From Plectrocnemia conspersa (lineage: Eukaryota > Arthropoda > Insecta > Trichoptera > Polycentropodidae), in NCBI GenBank assembly GCA_009617715.1, contig VTFK01000586.1, forward strand, positions 1 through 64,000: a stretch of DNA of 64,000 nucleotides. Direction: 5' to 3'. Shown here in pieces: positions 37,430 through 49,689 of the stretch. Under the pieces are notes generated by a model. It saw nothing but the letters and a program-made list of their open reading frames with translations, did not search any database and had not been told where the DNA came from. The translations under genes were made by a program, and so were the position numbers. Each line of letters begins with the position of its first letter. The stretch's first letter is position 1.

Positions 37430-38230
37430 ATGCCCATCTATAAAAGGTATAGAACCACTTGCGACCCGATAGCGCACGGCCCCCTCCGTTCGAGTTCATC
37501 GACGCGAGAGCTAGCCCTCTCCGTCTCTGCGGCCCTAACGACAACGCGAAACCATGGCCATAGAGCACCGCTTCGGAACGCCGCACAGAGCTTTCGCTTT
37601 CGCCGCTCGTCGCTTTGCTTTCCACATGCGCTCCTGATCCTTTGCCAGCGCTGATTTCCAATAACGAGGCATCCACCCCCCTTTTTTCAGGCGACGTGCG
37701 GCGGGCGACCGAAATTCGTTTCGGCGGTTCGAAACCTTTCTCGCACACTCTGCTATCCTGTGCCTCCTGTAGTCTAATTACGCATATCATTATCATGCGC
37801 AGCGACGGATGGCCTTGGCCTCGATTGTTTTCGAACGTTTTTTGATTATTTATTTATTAAATTCAACCAAGATAATACGCGCGAATAAATATTTATGTTT
37901 TTTTTAACAACATAAATTATTAAATTATAAAATAAAATTTAATTTTAAAATAATATTATTCGCTCGGATTTTACGCCCATTCCATACGATGGCGCAGTGC
38001 CGTGTGACGTATCGAACATCGAGGGGTTGCTCTCGTAAAAATGGACATTCGGTGCATGCGCTCCACGCGTATCGGTTCATTCAAGTTTACCTGGAAACGC
38101 TAGACTGGGGGATATCGGGATATTGATTTCCGGTCACAAAGCCTCCTGCACTTTGCTGCGGTCCTAACGTTTTCCGAACGGTTCAACATCTTCGGCAATC
38201 GCCGATAGCTTCCCAATATGTACCACCAAT
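37430..38230. other. GC-rich island in intron 1
   Basis: CpG-rich sequence stands out sharply from the AT-rich flanks. The overlapping open frames on both strands (up to 129 codons, 37796-37407 on -) lack domains and look like the result of few AT-rich stop codons. I see no promoter motif I can defend. Confidence 0.4.
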
Positions 38231-38635
38231 ACAACACATATATACTCAATGCATATTCTACGCAACATACTCCCAATACACAGAAGTATATAATATATTA
38301 ATTAAAAAAAATAATATCGAACGTTCCAATTTCAAAACGTCGTATGAAACAATATGAATTATGCGAGTTTGTATCTAAAACCATTGTTCATAAAGGCTTT
38401 ATTCGTATTCGCGACTGTAATATTTGTATTATTATGACTCAATTAAGAGAGACGTTGAAAGGTTATGCTAGTTTCTTTGACTTGGGAGCTAAAAAAGACA
38501 TCCGAATTTAATTTGAGTATAATAATAGGACGCGTAGTATAATTTAAATTCGGGGACAAAATTTCAGCTTTTTCTAAGGGAGCCAAACGCTGACCAGGCA
38601 GTGATCGTTTTTTTAATATTTCAACTGTATAATAT

Positions 38636-39880
38636 TTCAATAAATGACGTGCATTTTTATCGCCAAATTCAAGGGGGGGATTACCCCACCTCCCCCAAAT
38701 CACGTCTCTGTTTAAAATCCACGTCAAAAGTAATAAATACGCTCGGTTTTCTAGCGCTCATATTCGGAATTCTTATAAGAATATTTCGACTTACAATAAG
38801 TGACAATCGAATGAAGCATATCTAAACCGAATTTTGCTCAATAGAACACAATAAAAAGTATCTCTTCTCAGAAGTAAAAAATCCACGTCAAAAGCAATAA
38901 ATCGTGCCGTCGTCGTCCCAGTAGTGTTCATATTAAGTCTTTTTATAACAAATAAAGCACATCTAAACCGAATTTTGACCAATAGGAGAGCGCAAAATAC
39001 AATTATCCCTTTTTTATCTATATTACATAAATAATCTAAGATTATTTTTGATAAACATCATCGATAAATTATTTAAATGCAATTGAGTTATCGAATTCCG
39101 TAAATATTTTTTTTACTTTTTTAATACAGAAATCCCTCAGAATGCCCCCACTCCCTTTCAAAGGACGCCACTGTTTAGTATTCACGTCAAAAGCAATAAA
39201 ATTCGTTTCGTAGTCGTCACAGTAGAAAAGCTCGGTTATCTAGTGTTCATATTAAGTATTTTTTATAACAAATAAAGCACATCTAAAGCCGAATTTTAAC
39301 CAACAGTAGAGGGCAAAAGACAATTATCCCTTCTCCGAAGTCAAAAATCCAAGTCAAAGGCAATAAAATCGTGTCGTCACCGTCGCAGTGGGAACGCTCG
39401 GTAACGAGCGTTCCGACAGCGCCGACACGATTATTTTTCTTTTGACGTGAATTTTTTACTTCTGAGGAGTGATAGTTGTTTTTGCGCAAAATTATGTTTG
39501 AATACACTTTGACCAATATCTTATATCAATAAGTCCGTAGTAATATTGGTAAGGTTTGCTATGATATTTTTACAACAGTCTAATATCGAAGTGCAGACAA
39601 ATTATAGAGCAATTATTCTTTTCCAGAACTCAAAAACATATTTAAAAATAATATTTTCGGGATAGATTCGATACTATTTTTTTTATATTATATTTGAGGG
39701 ATAACCCGAAAATTTCTGGCTTAGAATCAGGGACATCATTTCAACTTTTTCCAGAAAGGGGCAAAAGTTGGCAAGTCAGTGGTCGTTTTTTTTAATATTT
39801 CGATTTTATTAAAAATGCATTTTTCTGGCCTAAATTCAAGAGTTGGCAAATACCTCCATCTGTCCCCTCCCCTGTTAAGT
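38636..39880. repeat. Compound array of modules A and P
   Basis: The order is: module A end at 38636-38700 ('atgacgtgcatttttat', 'caaattcaagg'), then module P from about 38715 ('ccacgtcaaaagtaataaat') to 39003. A second P spans 39175-39530, with its palindrome centre near 39405 ('ggaacgctcggtaacgagcg'), and then a module A copy runs at 39575-39880. So A-to-P and P-to-A joints are both present within 1.3 kb. Confidence 0.8.
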
Positions 39881-40399
39881 TTGTCTCAATGTTTTTTAAA
39901 ATACGTGGTTTATATATAAATTATTTATGTAAAACATAGTATATATTTAGTAAAACATATGCAATATAACCATATAATAATAACTGCTTATCATCTAACG
40001 TCAGTAAAAATCTTTGAAAACCAGCTTTCAAATAATTTCGTCCATTTCTTCGTAATAATCGACAGCTTTTAGGATTCGAAAGTTCACAGCGAAACTGGGA
40101 CAAAATTTATTATCTGTGTTTGTAGATGTTAAGAACAACATAAATACTGCCCTTTGTTACACGACGTTTACTGACTCATAAAAAGGCAAGACCAGTTTAA
40201 AATTGTGTCAGGTTTAAAGACAACATATCAAGTCTTCGTCCTGAAAGAGCAAGCCTAATATAATACTTAGTGTAAATGTAAACACATTTAAAGCTCATTA
40301 TTTTAATATCATAGTATTTTTTATCTGTCAAATATTGTCATGAATGTCATCGTGTGAAGTTATTCAATAATAATTTTATTAAGCTTAGCAGTCGTAGCG

Positions 40400-41160
40400 C
40401 ACAACCAATACAAAGGCACGTCGGATAGTAGGGGAGTGGATATATAGCGCCGACAGGATATTGATTTTGTGATGCAATTGCGAGGTGTTAGACTATCACC
40501 GCCCACTGCTGCTATCCGGCTGAAAGACGTCGCTATTTCCGGTTATTCCGACGCCCACGCGTCCTGAAAGGTCACAACCTTGGCCGAGATCCTTTTCAGG
40601 ATCCGGAACACGTGGAATATGACCCTTTCCTGACGATTCTTGCCTTGAATATTTTCACAAAAAAACAGTACAAAATCCAAATTTGTTTAATTTTTAAATT
40701 ATAATTATAAAATGGACGTGTTTAAATATATGTTTATATATTTATATGTTTCTTAATGCGCCAAAGGGGCGGTAGGAGGAAAGCGTCGCGACGCCATATA
40801 CCCAACAGCAACTATGATGTCCTGGTCGTTTATAACGCTTTCTTTGTTCGCCAAAGCGTCCGTTAGTAGGCGACTCTCTTGCGCGCTCAGTCGACCGCTC
40901 TTGGGGGAGAGTTTATACCACCCTCAATCTCGAAGGGGTGTATTGCTAGCCATGTTCACCCCTTCGATGTCATGCAGCCCTGGTTGCAAACCGAGTTTTT
41001 TTCCGTTAACTTTCACAGCGCCACAAGGAAATTTTCCAAAGAAAAGAAAGCCTTTTCCAAAAGAAGGTTCAACTTTCTCGATTACGCCTTTGGAAAAGTC
41101 TAAAGAAAACTACTGTATGAGCATATCGATTCTTCAAGTATGAGCACGACGCTCACTTCG
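40400..41160. other. GC-rich island in intron 1
   Basis: CpG-rich sequence with overlapping + strand frames (40814-41143, 40879-41103), none with a recognisable motif. It includes the small palindrome 'gatccttttcaggatc' near 40589. Function is unknown. Confidence 0.35.
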
Positions 41161-42519
41161 AGCTTCGAACAAACATTTCTCCCTTTTACCGAGTAAGATA
41201 CTCAAACAAAAAAATATTATATACAGTTAAAGTGTTAAATCAATTATTTTTATTAAAGTATACAGTATGAGGTTTAATTAAAGCTTACAATGCTAAATTT
41301 CGTGTATACTTTCTCTAGATAATGTATGCATCGTCTATGCTTTAACTAGTGAGTGAGTGAACGTGTAATTCATGTTATTCTGGTATTCATTACATGAAAT
41401 ATTACTCATTATATGAAATATGTATTTACTCAATTATTAAATGCATTTTTCTGTCTATTTTAGTCTATAAATTCGAGGTGAATTTTATCACCAATAGCAG
41501 AAGATATTCTATAATGATTTAGACCATTGTATTTGAGACATCGATGGTAATTTTACAGAACAGCTTTTTCAGTTGTAAACTCTATGATTTCATTAAAATA
41601 ATTGGGGTTGTTTTTTTTTTTATTAAATACAAAATAACTTATCTTTTTGGTTATTAAGACACGTGTGCGAATATTTCATTCCATTTATATTATTTAAAAA
41701 ATAATGTTTTAAGCTTCGAGTAAAAAGAATACCGATACTATGTTTTCCTTTTATACGCGCAACATGCGCGTTCAGGGTTGCTACTTTCACTCAATCGTAG
41801 ACAATAAAATTTAATATGAAATATTAAGTGTTTCTTTAAACCGATTTCATTATCTTTTAAGTTTTATACATATACAATGTTAGTAATAATTAAATACTTC
41901 GTTATAAGAGAGTAAAAAATACTTTTACAATTGAAAATAATATCTATTATATAACATTTTTTTAATATTTAAATAACTAATACATAATAAACATTTTTGA
42001 TCTCCTTCCTTTTTATGTAGTTACATCATAGATAGCGAATCAGAACGAATGAACTTAGCCGAAATATATTTTTAGAATTAGTTCATTGGTCGCAATGACT
42101 ACTATCAATAGTTTCGACACAAAAGAAATAATATAAAAAAAAAAACATTTTTCTATAAAAAATTTCAATCGTTTTAAAAAATATTGTAATTGATATTGTT
42201 TTAAATACATATATAATATGTGGTGATATTTGTTAAGCGAACTCTGGGGATATGGTTTTTAAAATTTTGACATTCCAATAAGATCTACTTGAAGATTCTA
42301 GTCTTTGATTTGATTGATATACTTCATTCGTGTAACAAAGACAAAGCATACACGCAATATTGAATCTTTTTACCCCTGTTCTTGAATGACATGACGGTAA
42401 GTTGGTCGTCTCAAGTAGCTGGTGTGGACTTGCGATTAAAACTTATGTCTGTCTCTGATCATTCGACTTCGAATATATATCGAATCTTGATTGAACGTGC
42501 TGAGATTTAGGCCGTGCTA

Positions 42520-43075
42520 AAACTCTCTCAACTTGCCGGGCAACAGCTTGTTAAATGTCAAAACGTGTCATTTAATTCGATATAGAAAGCTGGTAAGTGG
42601 CAACCCTGTCGGATGCGTCATGCGCAGTGAGTGCGTTGTAAACGCAACCGCGCGCTCCCGCGCCAGTCAAGAACGCTACACCTCCTCTGCCTTCTGCTTC
42701 TCGGCTAGACAAAGTCATTGAGAGTGACACGTCCATTCTTCTTCGCCTTTGATGAACCTCTCCGTTCATTTACGCGTCGGGCGACGCACCTATCCGTCCA
42801 TTGTTCGCTTCGCCCACGTGTCGTATAACCCTTTGGGTATGATAAGTCTCCCACAAGTTACTAGGGCGCCATGCGGCTCCGGCGGTCTTTTCTCCTCGGT
42901 TCGTTCGTTCGTTCCTCTTCTTCTTCTTCTTCGAAGGGCTTTCCGATTATGTTTATTTATAGATGAACACGAATCACCAGAAGAGCATCCGCGAACAGGA
43001 GGTGGAAAGGGCGCGCTAGGGCTTCGCAAAAAAAAGTAGGCGGACCTCGAAAAGCGTTCGAGCAAAATGCAGGTA
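42520..43075. other. GC-rich island in intron 1
   Basis: CpG-rich, with a short TTC/CTT repeat around 42910-42935. Open frames run on both strands without domains. It ends at 'aaaATGCAG|gtaataa' near 43064-43072, a donor-like site after a two-codon ATG, which is too short to judge. Confidence 0.35.
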
Positions 43076-43505
43076 ATAAATCATACGATTCCCCTCAAGG
43101 CTCCCAAGGGTGCACTGTTGCCGTCTGAAGTAGCAGAAACATATGAAAGGGAAGAGCTGGTCGAAGGCTTCGACGAAACCGGTACGAATATACCTGTTCC
43201 GCGGACAATATTACGAACAAAAATAATAAAGGTTCTCTTTCCGTAGCATTTCGTAGGGGCGACACAAAATGCATTGACCGAATTCTTAATCATCGCTGCG
43301 AAGAACCAGTATCTTCTCTATTTATAGAATTTGTGTGTATTTTATTTTTATTGCAACATTTATTAATTTGGAGCTTTTGACGAATAAACTTGTAAAACGC
43401 CAGATAAAATAAATATTTATATATAACTGTATTCTAAGCGAAAATAGTATAATTTTGCATAAAATTGAATATGGGATAAATGTTTTATTATGCATAACTT
43501 TGAAT

Positions 43506-43645
43506 CAGTAGCGTAGCTATGGCGGGAGCAGGGGGGGGGAGACGTCCCGGGCGCCACTTGCTTGGGGGCAGCACTTTTGCGATGGAAGGACCGTTCGTAT
43601 AATGTGGTTCTTAATCTGAATGTGCAAAAAATGGTTCGGTGATTT
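43506..43645. mobile_element. Truncated copy of the 'CAGTGGCGTAGCTA' MITE
   Basis: 'cagtagcgtagctatggc' followed by a G run, 'cgccacttgcttggggg' and 'gatggaagg' matches the left ~130 bp of the complete element at 50594-50864. The right half is missing; another repeat starts at about 43630. Confidence 0.75.
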
Positions 43646-43810
43646 TTCCGGACACTAATTATTCTGGACAAAAATATATTTTTAATATTTTATTTAAAAA
43701 AAAATGTTGATTCTTAAACTACCGAGTTCAATGTAGCTATCAACTTTAAATAAATCGAAGGAATCAATAGTTTTACTTCGTGAAAAAACGCAAAAAACCG
43801 ACGATCTCGA
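43628..43810. repeat. Fragment of the TCCGGACA foldback-like element
   Basis: 'ggtgatttttccggacac' and 'attctggacaaaaa' are followed by 'gttcaatgtagctatcaact'. This matches the order at 47120-47270, but with most of the ~15-bp arm units deleted. Confidence 0.7.
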
Positions 43811-44761
43811 ACTCGTCTTAATTACTTTTTTCCATTATTCAAAACGCCATTTTTGCCTAAATCCGTTCAAAGGAATATTAATAAAATATAATAGTAGTGA
43901 CATGTAATAAAATTAATCTCTTACTTAAATGACCTATTTCCATTACTATATAGTTTTACGTTACTTTTATGAAAGTAATCTTTTATTGTTATATTATTTC
44001 AAGTAAAATATCATACATTTAACAATAAGCAACATGTAAAATTATAAAATGAATAGTTTCGTCGGATTATGATGTATTTCAATATATCAATATGTGAAAT
44101 TATTATGAAGCAAATTAATACATCAGTAACAAAATTATAGTGTTAGTTCTTAAAATTGATGATATAGAACTTGAAATAATAAAATAATCGGTTAAGTGTT
44201 TGTAAAAAATGCTTTTATTGCGAGTGAAACTAGCCCTTTTTATGACGATATAAGTTAATCCTTCCGTCCAATTATAGATAGATGAGTGGTTCAGTTGACG
44301 AACCCAACAATCCCTTCAGCTATCAAGTAGTATTCTTGTCAATGTAATCCCTACTTTGTACTAATTACTCCTTACATGTGATTTTGCAAAAATCTTTCCC
44401 AAATTGATTTTCAGAGCACATTATCCTAACAATGAATCGTATTTTTTCAACAAATGGACTAAATTCTAATAAAATCTCATTTAATATGTGAAGGGTATGT
44501 AGCATAGCTGGGGTCAAAAGGTTTCGCATGCCCCGGAAAGTTTTGACATATTAAAGGCATGCATTAAGTTACAGATTTTGTATTAGATAATTGTATGGAA
44601 GAAAGTATCGCCCCAGGTGGCAAAAAACCGTTTTGAAAATAGGAATATATAACAATACATTGAATATAGGAATTAACATTACACGTTATTATATTTAATT
44701 ATATGGTTAAATGTTTTATTATGTTACATATAATAAAACAAACATTTTCTCAACTATCAAT

Positions 44762-45256
44762 ATGTTATTACGGTAACGAGCGTTTCCACTGCGACGGCGA
44801 CGACTCGATTTTATTGCTTTTGACGTGGATTTTTTAATTTGAGAAGGGGTAATTTTTTTTGCGCTCTCCTATTGGGTAAAATTCGGATTAGATGTGCTTT
44901 ATTCGATTTTCACTCGTAATATTGTTATAAAAAGTCTTAATATAAACGCTTTATAATCGAGCGTTTTCACCGCGATGGCACGATTTTATTGCTTTTGGCC
45001 CGGAATGGAAATTCACTATATGGCAACACTGAGCAGCGAAAAAAATACGACTAATTATCAGATAAATATTATGAGTAGATATTTTTAATGCCCAATTAAA
45101 ATATTTTGCATAAAATATCATTTTAGAAAATATGTACCTATTATTATTTATTAAAAAAATATATTACGATGCTAAAAAATATATAAAACGCCATTTTTGT
45201 CATGAGATCCGGAATCATTGTTTTCCCAGGGCCCGGGTTGGCTCTTGGCGGCCCTG
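44762..45256. repeat. Module P copy with hAT-like end
   Basis: It starts at the palindrome centre ('ggtaacgagcgtttccactg'), runs through 'attttattgcttttgacgtg' and 'gcgctctcctattgg', then 44870-45236 equals the reverse complement of 9480-9850. It ends 'ggctcttggcggccctg' at 45256, that is, CAGGGCCGCCAAGAGCC on the - strand, a hAT-like terminus not preserved in the 9.5-kb copy. Confidence 0.8.
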
Positions 45257-45640
45257 CACATAAGTGGTAACTGATTTGGCTGTACTATTTCAAGAGGACA
45301 ACAGATTCCATCGGCATATAGAAAACATCAAAGTCTCAAATATTATGAGATTTGCCTTTAATTGAGGAGCTCGAGGTAACTGTGTACCTTGTATGATCAC
45401 CTAGTGCGCAGTAAGCTTGTGTATGCTTCTCTAGTCTGATTTCCAAATAATGCAACCGACTCACTTTTAATTGAAAAGATCAAAAAAATGTTTCTCAGAA
45501 AATAAAAATATTATCCATTTTTATTTCTCATAAAATTCATAAGATATGCTAAGATATCTCGAGTTGCGTCGACGAATGTACTTGGGAAAGCAATTTTTCA
45601 AGCTGCTGGTAGGTAAAAAATGTGAATACACAAAATTCAT

Positions 45641-46768
45641 GTCTGGAGTAGAGTCTCCAATTACTCGAACCATCAACTACTCGAGTATCGAATATTAAAA
45701 TTTTAAAATACTCGAGTACTCGAGTACTTTCGAGTGTTTACCAAATGTACCAAAATAGCTATTATTCAAATTCGTGCACATATAAATAAATAAATAAAAT
45801 ACTTAGTATGTTAATTTTTACAATTATTTTAACTTCACAAACATACTTTTTAAAAACAATAATGCAAAAAGTGTCTTGAATTTAATATTACTGCTAACCT
45901 TTGGTTTTATTATTCCCGTTATGGAAAAAACCCTTTCCGTTGCTGTTGATGTTGGTCTTATTGTCATTAACGCGTTGGATAAGGCTTCTAATTTATATCT
46001 GTTCGCTTTTTATAGATATAAAATTTTTTGAACTCTCTTTTTATGTTCTCTTCATTCATTCCCTTCTCTGCTTTTCTCTTATTTCCTTCGACTATTGACA
46101 AAATAGCATTTTGTAATTCTTCTTGAATAGATTTTTTTTCTTAACAATATACAATATCTACTCCTTCTGATTAATGCGAAGAATTTAAATCTATATCCTT
46201 CGAAGATGTATTTGGGTGAATCCCTTTCACTCTAGAGCTAAACGGTTCGCAAAGAACTGACTTTACTTTAAATGCCTTTAAAACACACAATTGTTTTGAT
46301 TTATATTTTAAGCTGAGGGATCAGTATAAACAATTGACAACACTTTACGCTACAACTGCATAGTCATAAAACCTAAAAAAAATTTTTGTTGATATTTCAT
46401 ATTGTTCATTGCCATAAATTAGATAAGTCGGGACTGTCGAACAGAAAGCACAAAAGAAATTTCTCCGTCGTACCCACTAACATAGCCGACGACCGGAACT
46501 ATGCAACTATGGAACTATGAAAAAATTATACCTGATAGTAACCGCTCTAGCTCGGGACTTCGGGCATAAACGCCAAATAAAAGCAAGACGTTAACCTTTA
46601 CCGGACCGAGTTAAAGTTATTTTTGTTTCTGAAATATTTAAAAAATTTTAATTTCGAGTATTAATCGAGTAATTTTCAAAATACTCGATTATCAAGTACT
46701 TGAAAAATAGACAAAAATACTCGAGTATCGAGTACTCGATTACTCGAATTGGAGACTCTAGTCTGGAG
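45641..46768 (-). mobile_element. Internally deleted hAT element with 8-bp target duplication
   Basis: The element 45649-46760 (1112 bp) starts TAGAGTCTCCAATTACTCGA and ends ...TCGAATTGGAGACTCTA. It is flanked by perfect duplications, gtctggag at 45641-45648 and 46761-46768. Both inner ends carry runs of 'actcgagta' motifs, probably transposase-binding repeats. It keeps the C-terminal part of its transposase (separate entry) but too little for a full gene. Confidence 0.93.
45824..45990 (-). pseudogene. hAT transposase C-terminal dimerisation fragment
   Basis: The - strand frame reads LEALSNALMTIRPTSTATER, then VFSITGIIKPKVSSNIKF, then KTLFALLFLKSMFVKLK and a stop near 45824. This matches the hAT dimerisation domain ('..PTSTATERVFSxxGxIxxKxRxxL..LLFLKxN'). 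The catalytic region is missing, consistent with internal deletion. Confidence 0.85.
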
Positions 46769-46812
46769 ATTCTAGAAGAACTTGGTTTTTGAGTGCCACC
46801 TAATTACCAGGG

Positions 46813-47435
46813 CTTAGTGATTTTTCCGGACACGAATTTTGCGGACAGGATCTTTCTAGACACTAACTTTTCTGGACAGGAATTTTGCAGACAATGATTA
46901 TTCTGGACAAAAAAATAGTTTTAATATTATATAAAAAAAATAAGGTAAACATTTGAATTTTAAATTATTTTACATTCCGGTATTTAAGTTAGAAGTTTGT
47001 TGACTAGTGTTGTTTTGTTGATCTGCCAGCTTTTAGGGTATTAGGATTTTTTCCAGACAGATTTTTGTGGACAGGATCTTTCCGGACAGGATTTTTATGG
47101 ACATTGATTGTTTCGGATATCGATTATTCCGGACAAAAAAATATTTTAAATATTTAAAAAAAAATAATAAGATTATTGATTTTTAACTATCGTGTTCAAT
47201 GTAGCTGTCAACTTTAATTAAATCCAAGGAATCAATATTTTTACTTCGCGAAAAAACATTTTATAGAGTTTTTCAACAATCCAAATGTTTACCTTAATTT
47301 TTTTATATAATTCTATATATGTATTAAAACATTTTTTTGTCCGGAATAATCTATGTCCGATATAATCAATGTCCGTAAAAATCTTGTCCGCAAAAATCTG
47401 TCCGAAAAATCTTGTCCGGAAAAATCACCAAACCA
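46813..47435. mobile_element. Foldback-like element with arms of ~15-bp TCCGGACA units
   Basis: The arm 46816-46920 and inverted arm 47331-47430 start 'gtgatttttccggaca' on their respective strands. Each consists of about six units of the form 'gatttttNcggaca', ending in a 'ggacaaaaaaat' block. A second arm in the left orientation lies at 47042-47142. Long inverted ends made of short tandem units are the defining feature of foldback elements in Drosophila, but no coding sequence or target duplication was found here. The termini are uncertain. Confidence 0.65.
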
Positions 47436-47724
47436 TTGCTAGTATTGATCTTTATTTAATTTTCCTTTATTGTGTACATATACATACATATGTATTTTAT
47501 GTTTATATGTGTTGTTTTTTTTTTCTGTGCAGGGTGCATTGGCATAAAGCAGTTTTATCTTGCACATGTATTTTAAATAAATAAATAATTTAAATATCAA
47601 CATGCATTCAAAATTCTTTTTTAAAATAATGAGGCTTTTTAAAATTTAATAGGTAAAATAAATAAATATGGTATAAGAAAAATTTAATTTCAATAAAAAA
47701 AAATAGAGCAAGGAATATCGAAAG

Positions 47725-48130
47725 ATGAACTTATGTCACGAAACACTCGCTCCCTCTACTGCTATCCTGATATAGTTGTTTACATGGTTCATTGTTCGGC
47801 CGGTCAGTTCTGCGGCCGCTGGAAAAAGAACCCCCCACCCGCGTGCCTTTCGCTTTACTCGCGTGGGATGCGCCCCGCCCTTTTGCGCTCGGCTTCGTGG
47901 ATCTCTCCTCGCCGCTCATGTTCGACTAATACAAAAAGGGGGCATTCTATTGTTCTCACGCACACGCACTTTTTTTTACTCTACAAAACTAATTTTCACG
48001 CAAAGTGCGCACAGAATCCAGGCACAGCCGAACATACTGTACGTAAACATGTGTGCGTGCGTTCCTCGCAAGGATCCTGTAAAAACACCCTCTCGCGTTA
48101 TGCTGCCCTAGTGACGAAATTAAAGCGATT
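47725..48130. other. GC-rich island in intron 1
   Basis: This island contains the longest open frame of the window (47733-48281 +, 182 codons). The frame shows no domain, signal peptide or splice support and runs into AT-rich DNA at its end. I consider it non-coding. Short C-rich and G-rich runs suggest an old unique sequence rather than a transposon. Confidence 0.35.
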
Positions 48131-48379
48131 ACATCACAATAACCAAACGGGCGCGCCAGGAAACAAAAACTATTTTTGTTTTACATTACTTACACTTTTG
48201 CTCTATTACATATTCCATGTTTTTTACATTCCTGGAAAAAATAATTTAAAAATAATTGTAAGTCTCGTCCAATCGAATTAATTAATTAATTCTTATATTA
48301 AAATGTAATATCTAAAATAGGTCCGAGTACTACCTGACACTCATAATGTCCTGGGAATTTTGACCTAGTGAAAATAATT

Positions 48380-48960
48380 GATCAAGGACTAAAACTCGGG
48401 CGAGAGAGCAAAGGACGCTGCGTAAACCGTGCGTCAGCTTTATAATGCGTTATGGTGCCCTAATACTCCACAGGATATTTCATCCCTTTGGGACGCTCTC
48501 GAAGGACTCTTGCGTCATCAAAGGACCTTCTTTCCTTCCTTCGCAACGCTGTACTTCAAAATCAATACGGAAAGTCCTTTGCGTGTAGTTTGAGCACATC
48601 AGCACATGCCTGATCCTTGGCGCGTCGTATCCTCTCCGGTGCATGTATTCCTAGTAACTTTTCTACGTCATCTCGACAATTTCACACGTTCATTAATCAA
48701 CCCTTTCACTCGGCGTCCTCGGTGCCGAGAGCGAGACAATCTCCAGCTCGGTGTCCTTTTATTGCTATAACACAAAAGCAAGATGGCAGGCGGACACAGG
48801 CAGGCTCGGGCTCTTCGGAGAATATCCTCGCGGAACGTGCGATCCTGATACTTGTTGACGTCACGCCAACCGAAAGGTACACCCCATTCGAAGCCCCATC
48901 CGCCTAAAGAGACAGACAGATGAGGGCGTCCTTTTCAAAGCATAAAAGCACAAACATTCA
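48380..48960. other. GC-rich island in intron 1
   Basis: Less AT-rich than its surroundings. A 96-codon + frame (48617-48907) has no motif. No repeat match was recognised in the window. Confidence 0.3.
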
Positions 48961-49021
48961 ATCGTGATATCCAAATATTATTTTTTGTTATTTTACTTTG
49001 TTGGGATTTTAAAGTTCAAAT

Positions 49022-49049
49022 TAATATATATATATATATATATATATTA
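49022..49049. repeat. (TA)n microsatellite
   Basis: About 13 consecutive TA units lie just downstream of the preceding GC-rich island. Confidence 0.95.
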
Positions 49050-49264
49050 CAGAGAATATAACATGTGTACTAGTATAAATATAATTTGATTAAATCAGAC
49101 AGTTAAAATCTACCAAACAATTGATTCACAATTTTACTGCTCAGTTTCAGTAAACAGATGATTTGATACGCGTATTTCTACATGATCAGAGATTCACAGA
49201 AATGTAACGACACGTCGTTTAAAATAAATTAAACCAAACCAAAATTAACCAAAACGATATAGCC

Positions 49265-49475
49265 TAATAACATTTCTTAAGCAATATTTAGTTTTAAAAC
49301 TTTCAGAAAGTCAAGTTGGGTTTGGTTAATTCGTTTAGGTTAGATTTGGGTCTGAACTGCAAATGACGTTTCGCAACTGTCAAATTGAGTTATTAATTAA
49401 ATTATATTTTGCTAGTAGAAATATATATTAACCGGTGAAAATATATTCCGATATGAAAATATATATAACCTTAGT
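49265..49475. repeat. Fragment of module A
   Basis: 'agttttaaaactttcag', 'gtttaggttagatttggg', 'gacgtttcgcaactgtcaaa' and 'accggtgaaaatatattccg' match 145-570 with an internal deletion. Confidence 0.7.
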
Positions 49476-49689
49476 ATTTTATTCGCAATATTAAAAATCA
49501 GTGTTTTTAAACTGTTTTAAGCTGTAACTCTGGTTTCACGACTATTAAGTTTTGAAAGTTTGATTTGTGTACGTTTGGGGTGCGATAAAAAAGAACGACA
49601 AATTATCCTGCGATATTGTTATTGTCTTTTTCAAAGTAGTCCCTATCAGATAAACACAATACACTTATGTCAGCGTTTCTTCCAATTAT

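Noticed and set aside
37407..37796. 129-codon - strand open frame
   Set aside because: GC-rich island artefact; two + strand frames are also open over the same bases and no motif was recognised.
40814..41143. 109-codon + strand open frame
   Set aside because: Same reasoning: overlapping frames in a GC-rich patch, no domain or splice context.
43064..43078. ATGCAG|gtaata as a first coding exon
   Set aside because: Two codons and phase 0, incompatible with exon 2 of the aminopeptidase; no downstream partner exon.
47733..48281. 182-codon + strand open frame, the longest in the window
   Set aside because: It lies in a GC-rich island, has overlapping open frames on the same and opposite strands, no domain, and composition that tracks the island rather than codon use of the real exons.
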